37,234 nucleotides of DNA, taken from the NCBI RefSeq assembly GCF_000735365.1, contig NZ_JMPL01000034.1, positions 1-37,234 on the forward strand. Reading direction: 5' to 3'. Under the pieces are notes generated by a model that was not told the DNA's origin, made no database searches, and was given only the letters and a program-made list of their open reading frames with translations. Position 1 is the first letter of the stretch, and each line of letters opens with the position of its first letter. The DNA is from Kluyvera ascorbata ATCC 33433 (GTDB lineage Bacteria > Pseudomonadota > Gammaproteobacteria > Enterobacterales > Enterobacteriaceae). Made by a program: the position numbers and the translations under genes. Positions 19,624 through 27,880 of the stretch are shown here, one piece after another.

Positions 19624-19655
19624 TAGGCCGGATAAGCGAAGCGCCATCCGGCCTA
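19624..19655. repeat. REP palindrome between the hydrolase gene and rluC
   Basis: TAGGCCGGAT (19624-19633) and ATCCGGCCTA (19646-19655) are perfect 10-bp arms around AAGCGAAGCGCC. This is close to the classical REP consensus. It lies in a 57-base gap between convergent stops and may also act as a bidirectional 3' end. Confidence 0.9.
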
Positions 19656-19660
19656 ACGGC

Positions 19661-20623
19661 TTACTGCTGCTTGCTTTGATTGCGCAGTACCTGCAGGCAG
19701 CGCTTGAGCTGGTCATCCATCGGCGCTTCGATACGCAGCACTTCGCCGGTACCCGGATGCGTAAACTTCAGCGCGGCCGCATGCAGAAACAGACGGTTCA
19801 GCCCGGTACCCGCCAGCTGTTTATCAAACTCACGATCTCCATAGCGGTCATCAAAGGCGATAGGATGACCGGCATGCAGCGTGTGGACACGAATCTGGTG
19901 GGTACGTCCCGTCACCGGGCTGCAGCGAACCAGCGTCGCGTGGGTATAGCGCTCTTCCACCTTAAAGCGGGTTTCCGACGGCTTCCCTTCCTGATTCACG
20001 CGCACGATGCGCTCACCGCTTTGCAGAATATTTTTCAGCAACGGCGCCTGCACTACTTTGACATGGGATTGCCACTGTCCACGGACCAGCGCCAGGTAAT
20101 CTTTTTGCATCCCCTTCTCGCGCAGCTGTTCATGCAGTGAACGCAGCGCCGAACGCTTCTTCGCCACCAGCAGTACGCCGGAGGTATCGCGGTCCAGGCG
20201 GTGAACCAATTCCAGGAAGCGCGCTTCCGGGCGCAGGGCTCGCAGGCCTTCAATGACGCCAAAGCTCAGGCCACTACCGCCGTGCACCGCGGTGCCCGAA
20301 GGTTTGTTCAGCACCAGGATATGTTCGTCTTCATAGAGGATCACATCGCTCAAGGCTGCGACTTTTTGCAGATGCGGTGATACGGCATCTTCTTCACGCT
20401 CGGCAACGCGTACCGGCGGGATGCGCACTTCATCACCCGCTTCCAGCTTGTATTCAGGTTTAATGCGTTTTTTGTTTACCCGCACTTCGCCCTTACGCAG
20501 GATGCGATAGATCATGCTCTTCGGCACACCCTTGAGTTGGGTGCGCAAAAAGTTATCGATTCGTTGCCCGGCTTCATCAGCGCTGATGGCAACCATTTTT
20601 ACGGTTGGAGTCTCAGTTTTCAT
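19661..20623 (-). CDS. rluC: 23S rRNA pseudouridine synthase C (955/2504/2580)
   Basis: Makes pseudouridines at 23S rRNA positions 955, 2504 and 2580, near the peptidyl-transferase centre. It is 320 aa from the chosen ATG (E. coli 319). An N-terminal S4 RNA-binding domain (about 19-80, RIDNFLRTQL...KGEVRVNKKR) precedes the RsuA/RluA catalytic domain with D144 in HRLDRDTSG. The open frame extends 14 codons further, but MKTETPTVKMVAIS matches the family start. It is divergent from rne, with a 657-base gap, as in E. coli. Confidence 0.95.
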   Translation of the reverse strand: MKTETPTVKMVAISADEAGQRIDNFLRTQLKGVPKSMIYRILRKGEVRVNKKRIKPEYKLEAGDEVRIPPVRVAEREEDAVSPHLQKVAALSDVILYEDEHILVLNKPSGTAVHGGSGLSFGVIEGLRALRPEARFLELVHRLDRDTSGVLLVAKKRSALRSLHEQLREKGMQKDYLALVRGQWQSHVKVVQAPLLKNILQSGERIVRVNQEGKPSETRFKVEERYTHATLVRCSPVTGRTHQIRVHTLHAGHPIAFDDRYGDREFDKQLAGTGLNRLFLHAAALKFTHPGTGEVLRIEAPMDDQLKRCLQVLRNQSKQQ

Positions 20624-20859
20624 GGTGCGCGATTCTAAATATCCCCGCTCGATAGCGCCACTCATTTTTCTATGCTTATATTTATCATTACCTGATTACT
20701 CTCGTTGCTTCTGCCCGCGAATTGTTTGTTATTAGAACAATCGCATCCAGCAGGTGAAAAAACTGTGAGTAACCGGGTGATAAAAGGTGAAAGTCATCTT
20801 GCTATAACTAGGTTAGCAAGGAATAATGAATCTGTTTTCCGTGTTGAACCTGGAATAAC

Positions 20860-21280
20860 AAGGATATTTACGGAATGACCAGTTTTGTCTGTCCGATCAT
20901 CCACGCAGCAATGGCGTAAGACGTATTGATCTTTCAGACAGTTAGCGGGCTGCGAGTTGCAGTCCTTACCGGTACATATACTGTACGAATTTTAGATGGC
21001 AGACAGAAAACGCAACGGGAAACATCCGTGCAGACCTCTACCTTCTGAAAGATGACGAGTATAAATGGAATCTTCTCTGGAGAGTTATCCCAGGCTGTTC
21101 CCCAAATAATTGCGCTGTGTTTCCGCTTGAAACACAGGCTACCGACACTCTGCGCCTCTTAAGCGAGCGACAACCGTGAGGTTGGCGACGTGAATAGTCA
21201 CGAGGCCATCGGTTTACCCCGGAAAGGCAACACTCTGCTCGCAGCTTAGTCGTCAATGTAAGAATAATGAGTAAGTTACG
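20860..21280 (+). promoter_or_regulatory. rne 5' leader (autoregulatory untranslated region)
   Basis: Most of the 657 bases before rne are a structured leader rather than a gene. Stretches match what I recall of the E. coli rne 5' UTR, such as the GCAGCTTAGTCGTCAATG and AATAATGAGTAAGTTACG bases just before the ATG. A perfect 9-bp hairpin, CTGTGTTTC/GAAACACAG, is at 21115-21137. In E. coli the 361-nt leader lets RNase E cut its own mRNA. The part nearer rluC (20624-20859) holds the rluC promoter region and an ATTGTT/AACAAT inverted repeat, with nothing coding. Confidence 0.75.
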
Positions 21281-24200
21281 ATGAAAAGAATGTTAATCAA
21301 CGCAACTCAGCAGGAAGAGTTGCGTGTCGCCCTCGTTGATGGGCAGCGTCTGTACGATCTGGATATTGAAAGCCCAGGACACGAACAGAAAAAAGCGAAC
21401 ATCTACAAAGGCAAAATTACCCGTATTGAGCCAAGCCTCGAAGCCGCATTTGTTGATTACGGCGCCGAACGTCATGGTTTCCTCCCTCTCAAAGAAATTG
21501 CTCGCGAATACTTCCCTGCTAATTACAACGCTCATGGCCGTCCGAATATCAAAGACGTCCTGCGCGAGGGTCAGGAAGTCATTGTTCAGATTGATAAAGA
21601 AGAGCGCGGCAACAAAGGCGCTGCACTGACCACCTTTATCAGCCTTGCGGGTAGCTATCTGGTGCTGATGCCGAATAACCCACGTGCTGGCGGTATCTCC
21701 CGTCGCATCGAAGGTGACGATCGCACTGAGCTGAAAGAAGCGCTGGCAAGCCTCGAGCTGCCAGACGGCATGGGCTTAATCGTACGTACCGCAGGTGTGG
21801 GTAAATCCGCCGAAGCGCTGCAGTGGGACTTAAGCTTCCGCCTTAAGCACTGGGAAGCTATCCAGAAAGCCGCTGAAAGCCGCGCTGCTCCGTTCCTGAT
21901 TCACCAGGAAAGTAACGTCATCGTTCGTGCCTTCCGCGACTACCTGCGCCAGGACATCGGCGAAATCCTGATCGACAACCCGAAAGTGATGGAAATGGCG
22001 CGTCAGCACATTTCTGCGCTGGGTCGTCCAGATTTCAGCAGCAAAATCAAACTGTACACCGGCGAAATCCCGCTGTTCAGTCACTACCAAATTGAATCGC
22101 AGATCGAATCCGCTTTCCAGCGTGAAGTCCGTCTGCCGTCAGGCGGCTCTATCGTTATCGATAGCACCGAAGCGCTGACCGCTATCGATATCAACTCCGC
22201 GCGTGCAACCCGCGGCGGCGACATCGAAGAAACCGCATTCAACACCAACCTGGAAGCGGCCGATGAAATCGCCCGTCAGCTCCGCCTGCGTGACCTCGGT
22301 GGCCTGATCGTTATCGACTTTATCGACATGACCCCGGTACGCCACCAGCGCGCGGTTGAAAACCGTCTGCGTGAAGCGGTGCGTCAGGACCGTGCGCGTA
22401 TCCAGATTAGCCACATTTCGCGCTTCGGTCTGCTGGAGATGTCCCGTCAGCGTCTGAGCCCTTCTCTTGGTGAATCCAGCCATCACGTCTGCCCACGCTG
22501 CTCCGGTACCGGTACCGTGCGTGACAACGAATCGCTGTCGCTCTCCATTCTGCGTCTGATTGAAGAAGAAGCGCTGAAAGAGAACACCAAAGAAGTTCAC
22601 GCAATTGTCCCAGTGCCAATTGCCTCTTACCTGCTGAACGAAAAGCGCGCCGCTATCAGCGCCATCGAATCCCGTCAGGGCGATGTTCGCTGCATTATCG
22701 TGCCAAACGATCAGATGGAAACTCCGCACTACTCCGTACTGCGCGTGCGTAAAGGTGAAGAGACCACTACCCTGAGCTACCTGCTGCCGAAGCTGCATGA
22801 AGAAGCGATGGCGCTGCCGGTAGAAGAAGAGTTCGTTGAGCGTAAGCTGCCAGAACAGCCGGCGCTGGCGACCTTCGTGATGCCTGAAGTACCACCAACG
22901 TCTGCGACAGAAAAAGCCGCGGTTGCCGCTGCACCACAGCCGAAAGCTGCCGTTGCTGCAGCCCCTGCCGCACCGGGCCTTATCTCCCGCTTCTTCGGCG
23001 CGCTGAAAAAACTGTTTGCCGGTACACCGGAAGCACCGGTTGAAGCTCAGCCAGAGAAACAGGAAGCCAAGCCTGAACGTCAACAGGAACGTCGCAAACC
23101 GCGTCAGAACAACCGTCGTGACCGCAACGATCGCGGTGACCGTAACGACCGCCGTGGCGATCGCAACGAACGTAACGACCGTGGTGAAAACGCCGAAGGC
23201 CGTGAACCGCGCGAAAACCGTGAAGGTCGCGAGGACAACCGTCGTAACCGTCGTGAAAAACCGCAGCAGACCGGTGAAGCTCGTGAAAACCGCCAGGTTG
23301 CTGCCGTAGACGACAGCGAGAAAGCGAAATCCCGTGACGATCAGCAGCAGTCCCGCCGCGAACGTAACCGCCGCCGCAATGACGAAAAACGTCAGCAGCC
23401 GCAGGAAGCCAAGCAGCAGACCCGCGAAGAACAGCCGGTCGTTGTCGACGAAGCTGCACAGGAAGAACGCGTTCAGACTATGCCGCGCCGCAAGCCGCGT
23501 CAGCTGTCGCAGAAAGTGCGTATCGAAACCCCTGAGCAGACCGCAGCGCGTGAACTGATTGCAGATGAACCGCAGCAGGAAGAAGCACCGCGTACCGCTC
23601 TGGCGAAAGTTGATCTGCCAGCCGTTGTTGACGCACAGGCTCAGACCGAGCAGGACGATAGCGCTGAAGGCCGTGATAACAATGGTATGCCGCGTCGTTC
23701 CCGTCGTTCTCCGCGTCACCTGCGCGTTAGCGGCCAGCGTCGTCGTCGTTACCGCGATGAGCGTTATCCAACCCAATCACCAATGCCGCTGACCGTCGCC
23801 TGTGCGTCGCCAGAACTGGCATCCGGTAAAGTGTGGATCCGCTACCCGGTTGCACAGGTTCAGGATCAGGCTATCGTTGATGCACCGGTTGAGCAGGAAG
23901 AGATTGCGCAACCAATCGTGGCAGAAACCGTTGAGCAAACCGTAGCGCCTATCGCCGCCGCCGAGCCAGTAGCACCTGCGGCTGTTGAAGCGCCGGTACA
24001 GCCTGCAGAAGCGGTTGAGCCAGAAACCGTGGTTGAACCTGTTGCTGTCGCTGCTGCTGAAGAAGCCGCACCAGCCCAGGAAGAAGCGCCTGCGCCAGTT
24101 GTTGCAGAAGCGGTAGCTGAAGAGCCAGTCGTTGTTGAAGAAGCACCGGTACAGCCGGTTGCCGAAACCACAGCACCGGTTGAAGAAGCCAACGTGGAAG

Positions 24201-24538
24201 CACCGGCCGCCGCTGAGCCAGTGGTTGAAGCGCCTGTCGTAGCAACGCCTGAAGTAGAAGCGCCAGTGGTTGTAGCAACTCCGGTCGTTGAAGCGCCAGT
24301 GGTTGCTCCAACACCGGTAGTCGAAGCGCCGGTTGCCGCTGAGCCAGCTCCTGCTGCAGCTCATCACGCAACGGCACCAATGACTCGCGCACCAGCGCCA
24401 ACCTACGTGCCTGAAGCGCCGCGTCACAGCAACTGGGTTCGCCCCGCCTTTGATTTCGACGGTAAAGGTTCTGCCGGTGGTCACAGCGCAACCCATACCG
24501 CGACCTCAGGTCCAACCCGCCCGCAGCCGGTTGAATAA
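21281..24538 (+). CDS. rne: Ribonuclease E
   Basis: The essential endoribonuclease and scaffold of the RNA degradosome; it matures rRNA and tRNA and starts mRNA decay. It is 1085 aa, longer than E. coli (1061). S1 domain at about 36-119, 5'-sensor region at 120-210, DNase-I-like catalytic site with D303 and D346, and the Zn-link CPRCSGTG with C404 and C407. The membrane-binding amphipathic helix is at about 565-584 ([16 protein letters not shown]). Arg-rich RNA-binding segments cover about 600-720, and a second is near 815 ([15 protein letters not shown]). The Ala/Val/Glu/Pro-rich tail is expanded by short repeats, and the last ~40 residues ([14 protein letters not shown]...GKG) are the PNPase-binding end. 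Confidence 0.97.
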   Translation: MKRMLINATQQEELRVALVDGQRLYDLDIESPGHEQKKANIYKGKITRIEPSLEAAFVDYGAERHGFLPLKEIAREYFPANYNAHGRPNIKDVLREGQEVIVQIDKEERGNKGAALTTFISLAGSYLVLMPNNPRAGGISRRIEGDDRTELKEALASLELPDGMGLIVRTAGVGKSAEALQWDLSFRLKHWEAIQKAAESRAAPFLIHQESNVIVRAFRDYLRQDIGEILIDNPKVMEMARQHISALGRPDFSSKIKLYTGEIPLFSHYQIESQIESAFQREVRLPSGGSIVIDSTEALTAIDINSARATRGGDIEETAFNTNLEAADEIARQLRLRDLGGLIVIDFIDMTPVRHQRAVENRLREAVRQDRARIQISHISRFGLLEMSRQRLSPSLGESSHHVCPRCSGTGTVRDNESLSLSILRLIEEEALKENTKEVHAIVPVPIASYLLNEKRAAISAIESRQGDVRCIIVPNDQMETPHYSVLRVRKGEETTTLSYLLPKLHEEAMALPVEEEFVERKLPEQPALATFVMPEVPPTSATEKAAVAAAPQPKAAVAAAPAAPGLISRFFGALKKLFAGTPEAPVEAQPEKQEAKPERQQERRKPRQNNRRDRNDRGDRNDRRGDRNERNDRGENAEGREPRENREGREDNRRNRREKPQQTGEARENRQVAAVDDSEKAKSRDDQQQSRRERNRRRNDEKRQQPQEAKQQTREEQPVVVDEAAQEERVQTMPRRKPRQLSQKVRIETPEQTAARELIADEPQQEEAPRTALAKVDLPAVVDAQAQTEQDDSAEGRDNNGMPRRSRRSPRHLRVSGQRRRRYRDERYPTQSPMPLTVACASPELASGKVWIRYPVAQVQDQAIVDAPVEQEEIAQPIVAETVEQTVAPIAAAEPVAPAAVEAPVQPAEAVEPETVVEPVAVAAAEEAAPAQEEAPAPVVAEAVAEEPVVVEEAPVQPVAETTAPVEEANVEAPAAAEPVVEAPVVATPEVEAPVVVATPVVEAPVVAPTPVVEAPVAAEPAPAAAHHATAPMTRAPAPTYVPEAPRHSNWVRPAFDFDGKGSAGGHSATHTATSGPTRPQPVE
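24221..24341 (+). repeat. Short in-frame tandem repeats in the rne tail
   Basis: Four copies of a unit starting gttgaagcgcc or a near variant begin at 24224, 24254, 24287 and 24320, spaced 30, 33 and 33 bases. They encode V-E-A-P-V plus a variable part such as V-A-T-P. All spacings are multiples of three, so the frame is kept. Confidence 0.8.
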
Positions 24539-24555
24539 CCGCTCGCGAGTAAAAT

Positions 24556-24586
24556 AAAAAATCGGCCCTGGCGGCCGATTTTTTTT
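24556..24586. terminator. Bidirectional terminator for rne and the LysR gene
   Basis: ATCGGCC (24561-24567), loop CTGGC, GGCCGAT (24573-24579), then eight T on the + strand and an A-run before it (T on the minus strand). It ends rne and overlaps the stop codon of the convergent LysR gene. Confidence 0.9.
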
Positions 24587-25520
24587 AGCCTTTTTTCGGC
24601 TGCTGCATCCCGGCGATTTGCGGCATGACTTCCCGCATCAGGTCGAGAAATTTTCGCAGCCGCGTTGGGTAATACCGCGCCCACGGGTATACCAGATGCA
24701 CCGGCAACGGCGCTGCCTGCCACTGTGGCAGCAACTCAATCAACTGTCCGCTTGCCAGCTCCGCTTCCACCGTCCAGCTCGACACGACCGCCACACCAAC
24801 ATGCGCCAGTGCCGCGTTCTTCGCCACATACAGGCTGTCGGTGCTCAACCGCGCCGCCACCGCCACATTGGCCAGCTGGTCGCTCCCCGCCTGACGCAAT
24901 ACCACTTCATGCTGGTAGAAGGTACTGATAGCAATCCACGGTAATGCCGAAAGCTGCTCGGGATTCTCTACCGCCGGATAACGACTCAGCAGTTCAGGTG
25001 ACGCAACAATACAGCGCGGGACTTCAGCCAGCAGCACCGATACCGTCGCCGGGTCGACATCAGCGCCAACGCGAATGGCGCAATCAATATTATCGCTGAT
25101 GAAGTCCACCGCTTTGTCATGCAGCATCCACTCCACCGACAGCTGCGGATAGCGTGCCAGAAAGCCCACCAGCGGCATCAACAGCTGCTGCTGACCAAAC
25201 GCATGCGGAGCGCGCACCCGCAGCGTCCCGACCGGCTGGTCATCGGCAAACTGTAGTGCATCTTCCAGCGCCAGCCATGACTCCACCACCTGACGAGCGT
25301 GTTGATAGCAGCGTTCGCCATCGTCGGTCAGCTTCATGGCGTGCGTGGACCGTTGCAGCAGCCTGGCTCCCAGCATCTCCTCCAGCGATTGCAGGCGTCG
25401 GCTGACGGTGGCCTGAGTAGTCTGCAACTGCCTGGCCGCCGCGGAGAGCGAGCCGGATTCCACGATACGAATAAAGGTCCGCATCAGCTCTACGCGGTCT
25501 ATACGCTCATTTCTTTTCAT
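24585..25520 (-). CDS. LysR-family transcriptional regulator
   Basis: 311 aa from the ATG at 25518-25520, which has AGGA about 10 bases upstream and the usual LysR opening (MKRNERIDRVELMRTFIRIVESGSLSAAARQL). The open frame runs 38 codons further into the divergent promoter, but that extension has no family character. N-terminal winged HTH (about 10-70, TTQATVSRRLQSLEE is the recognition helix), then a two-lobed LysR substrate domain, CrgA/PecT-like in style. The effector is unknown. It is divergent from an MFS transporter gene with a palindromic LysR-type box between them, so it most likely regulates that transporter and itself. The pair is absent from this place in E. coli. Confidence 0.9.
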   Translation of the reverse strand: MKRNERIDRVELMRTFIRIVESGSLSAAARQLQTTQATVSRRLQSLEEMLGARLLQRSTHAMKLTDDGERCYQHARQVVESWLALEDALQFADDQPVGTLRVRAPHAFGQQQLLMPLVGFLARYPQLSVEWMLHDKAVDFISDNIDCAIRVGADVDPATVSVLLAEVPRCIVASPELLSRYPAVENPEQLSALPWIAISTFYQHEVVLRQAGSDQLANVAVAARLSTDSLYVAKNAALAHVGVAVVSSWTVEAELASGQLIELLPQWQAAPLPVHLVYPWARYYPTRLRKFLDLMREVMPQIAGMQQPKKG

Positions 25521-25532
25521 TATCACTTTTCC

Positions 25533-25549
25533 TATACGCCAAACGTATA
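25533..25549. promoter_or_regulatory. LysR-type operator (T-N11-A palindrome)
   Basis: TATACGCCAAACGTATA is a perfect 6-bp inverted repeat with a 5-bp spacer and contains the T-N11-A core (25535-25547). It lies in the 112-base gap between the divergent LysR and MFS genes, 13 bases before the LysR ATG, where an autoregulatory site would lie. Confidence 0.7.
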
Positions 25550-25632
25550 ACTGTTTTACCACCAGGCTGGCTACCACTCCACCCCAAAGACGCGGAAAAT
25601 GCGCCTCATACACCGTTGAGGACAACAACATC

Positions 25633-26847
25633 ATGAACAGTCACACCGCATCAACACAGGTCAACAGCCTGCTTATTTTCATACTGGCATTGGGCGCTGG
25701 ATTTAGCGTCGCCGCCATTTACTACGCACAGCCGCTGCTGCCGCTGATGGGCGCAACCTTAAATCTCAGCGTCGAAGGGATGGGGCTGATTCCCACGCTG
25801 ACTCAGGCTGGTTATGCACTGGGCATTTTATTCCTGTTGCCGCTGGGCGACCGCTATGACCGCAGAACGCTGATTCTGTTTAAAAGTCTGGCGCTGGCCG
25901 TGCTGCTACTGATTTATAGCCTGACCCAGCAATTTCATTCTCTGCTGGCGATAAGCCTGCTTATCGGGATGGCCGCGACCATGGCGCAGGATATTGTGCC
26001 CGCCGCCGCCATCCTTGCCCCTGCGGGTAAACAGGGGAAAATGGTGGGCACGGTGATGACCGGTCTGCTGCTCGGCATCCTGTTATCACGTACCGTAAGC
26101 GGCGTGGTCGGCGAACTCTTTGGCTGGCGCGTGATGTATCAGGCTGCCGCCGTCAGTATCGCGCTGATTGGAGCGCTGCTGTGGCGCGTGCTGCCAAACT
26201 TTGCCGCCCACTCAGAGCTGCACTACCCAGCGCTGATGGTGTCGATGGCACACCTGTGGCGTCGCTACCCAACGCTGCGTCGTGCCGCCATGGCGCAAGG
26301 TTTTCTCTCTATCGCCTTTAGTGCGTTCTGGTCTACGCTTGCCGTGATGCTGGCCGAGCACTACCACATGGGCAGCGCCGTTGCCGGGGGGTTCGGTATC
26401 GCCGGTGCAGCAGGTGCTTTAGCCGCGCCGCTGGCAGGTGGTTTAGCCGATAAAGTCGGTGCCGAGAAAGTCACACAGCTGGGTGCGCTACTGGTCAGCC
26501 TCTCGTTCGCCCTGATGCTGCTGCTCCCTGCCCTGCCGCCGATGGCGCAACTGGTGCTGATTGCCGTCTCCGCCGTGGGCTTCGACCTTGGCCTGCAGTC
26601 AAGTCTGGTGGCACACCAGAATCTGGTTTATAGCCTGGAGCCACAGGCACGTGGCCGCCTGAACGCGCTGCTGTTCACCGGGGTGTTTATTGGGATGTCG
26701 GTTGGGTCGGTGCTGGGTACGCAGGTTTATGCCATGGCCGGTTGGGAAGGTGTGGTGATTCTGGCGACCGTTGCGGGTCTGGTTGCACTGGCTATTCGCG
26801 TCAGTGAAACCTACCGCCTGCGTAACACCGCGCTCAATGCACAATAG
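25633..26847 (+). CDS. MFS transporter
   Basis: 404 aa, a typical 12-helix major facilitator. The hydrophobic helices run through the whole protein. MFS signature motif A appears after helix 2 (LGDRYDRRTLI) and its counterpart after helix 8 (GGLADKVGAEKV). The protein resembles the DHA1-type drug/sugar efflux transporters of the YnfM/NepI kind; the substrate cannot be read from the sequence. The ATG is preceded by GAGGACAACAACATC. It is divergent from the LysR regulator, which probably controls it. A shared hairpin separates it from the convergent flgL. Confidence 0.9.
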   Translation: MNSHTASTQVNSLLIFILALGAGFSVAAIYYAQPLLPLMGATLNLSVEGMGLIPTLTQAGYALGILFLLPLGDRYDRRTLILFKSLALAVLLLIYSLTQQFHSLLAISLLIGMAATMAQDIVPAAAILAPAGKQGKMVGTVMTGLLLGILLSRTVSGVVGELFGWRVMYQAAAVSIALIGALLWRVLPNFAAHSELHYPALMVSMAHLWRRYPTLRRAAMAQGFLSIAFSAFWSTLAVMLAEHYHMGSAVAGGFGIAGAAGALAAPLAGGLADKVGAEKVTQLGALLVSLSFALMLLLPALPPMAQLVLIAVSAVGFDLGLQSSLVAHQNLVYSLEPQARGRLNALLFTGVFIGMSVGSVLGTQVYAMAGWEGVVILATVAGLVALAIRVSETYRLRNTALNAQ

Positions 26848-26853
26848 AAGCTG

Positions 26854-26886
26854 AAAAAAAGCCCGCGACGGGGTGATGACGCGGGC
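26854..26886 (-). terminator. Terminator of the flgKL transcript
   Basis: GCCCGCG (26861-26867) and CGCGGGC (26880-26886) form a 7-bp stem with a 12-nt loop, followed on the minus strand by seven T (26854-26860). A second hairpin, ACATATC/GATATGT (26893-26915), lies between it and the flgL stop. Confidence 0.8.
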
Positions 26887-26930
26887 GATAAAACATATCC
26901 AGTTTCCAGATATGTCAAAACTTACATGTT

Positions 26931-27866
26931 TTATTTATTCAGTTGGAACAGCGACATTCCCTGCATATCCGTAAACGCTTTGTACGCTGCCTGTAGTGCG
27001 GTTTGCTGCATGGTGTAATTCGAAATCGTTTCGTTCCAGTCTACATCGACCAGGTTACTCATCTGCTGTGTTTGCGCCAGCGCACGGTCATCACCCAGTG
27101 AATCGAGCTTGTCGAGTTCATTAAGCTGGGTACCTAATTCGGCGCGCACGGACAGCACGTTGTTCAATGAGTTACTCAGGCTACGGTTAGTACGATCGAT
27201 TGCCGCTGCCGCCGTATCTTTTGCGGTATCATCATCTTCAACAGGCGTGTTCAACGCGGCAATCGCGGAGTCCAGCGCTTTAAAGATATTGGTGTCCGCA
27301 TCTGGCTTCGCATTACTGGTCGCACTGTCAAACACCAGATTACCGGTATGTCCAATCACCATGGTGCGTGATGTATCAACCTGCTGTTCGACGTTGAGCG
27401 CACCACCCACGTAGGTGCCCTGGTCGTCAAACGGCGCCGTATCCGTTTTATAACCGGCAAAAATATAGCGCCCGTTACCGTCGGTACTGTTTGCCAGGTT
27501 GAGGATCTGGTCACGGATCCCCTGCAGTTCAGTTGCCAGTGAGGCGCGGTCATCATCGCTCAGCGTGCCGTTACCGGCGTTAACGATCTTTTCCTGCGCC
27601 GACTGAATCGCGGTGGTCACCTGTGAGAGCGTGCTTTCTTCAATCGACACGCGCTGCGTGGCAAAGGTACGCGCCGTCGCAAACTGGCTGTTTTGTGCCT
27701 GTGCCTGCGACAACACCACCGCCTGCGAGGCCGCAACCGGGTCATCCGACGCGCGGTTAACGCGCTTGCCGGTCGACATCTGTTCGCCATACTTCAACCA
27801 TGCAGATTGAGAATCGGTAATGCCTCTCATGTTCTGCTGATACATCATTAAGGTACTAACGCGCAT
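26931..27866 (-). CDS. flgL: Flagellar hook-filament junction protein FlgL (HAP3)
   Basis: Links the hook (through FlgK) to the flagellin filament. It is 311 aa, against 317 in E. coli/Salmonella. The flagellin-like N-terminus is MRVSTLMMYQQNMRGI and the C-terminal helix ends SLFQLNK; both form the coiled-coil D0 regions, with heptad-rich segments in between (ATQRVSIEESTLSQVTTAIQSAQEKI). It starts 14 bases after the flgK stop and is followed by a terminator. It is expected to be transcribed with flgK from the FliA promoter. Confidence 0.95.
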   Translation of the reverse strand: MRVSTLMMYQQNMRGITDSQSAWLKYGEQMSTGKRVNRASDDPVAASQAVVLSQAQAQNSQFATARTFATQRVSIEESTLSQVTTAIQSAQEKIVNAGNGTLSDDDRASLATELQGIRDQILNLANSTDGNGRYIFAGYKTDTAPFDDQGTYVGGALNVEQQVDTSRTMVIGHTGNLVFDSATSNAKPDADTNIFKALDSAIAALNTPVEDDDTAKDTAAAAIDRTNRSLSNSLNNVLSVRAELGTQLNELDKLDSLGDDRALAQTQQMSNLVDVDWNETISNYTMQQTALQAAYKAFTDMQGMSLFQLNK

Positions 27867-27880
27867 GATGGTCCCTCTTC

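Noticed and set aside
20624-20859. A small gene or sRNA between rluC and the rne leader
   Set aside because: There is no open frame with a start signal and no terminator-like hairpin; only an inverted repeat and promoter-like AT-rich sequence.
22139-23776. A 545-codon open frame antisense to rne
   Set aside because: It is the mirror of the codon-biased, Arg/Glu-rich rne frame: the translation is a run of F/L/V/T/A-rich residues with no domain, and no promoter or Shine-Dalgarno precedes it.
25521-25634. Extended N-terminus of the LysR protein from 25634
   Set aside because: The 38 extra residues are not LysR-like and would cover the operator and overlap the transporter start; the ATG at 25520 has a Shine-Dalgarno.
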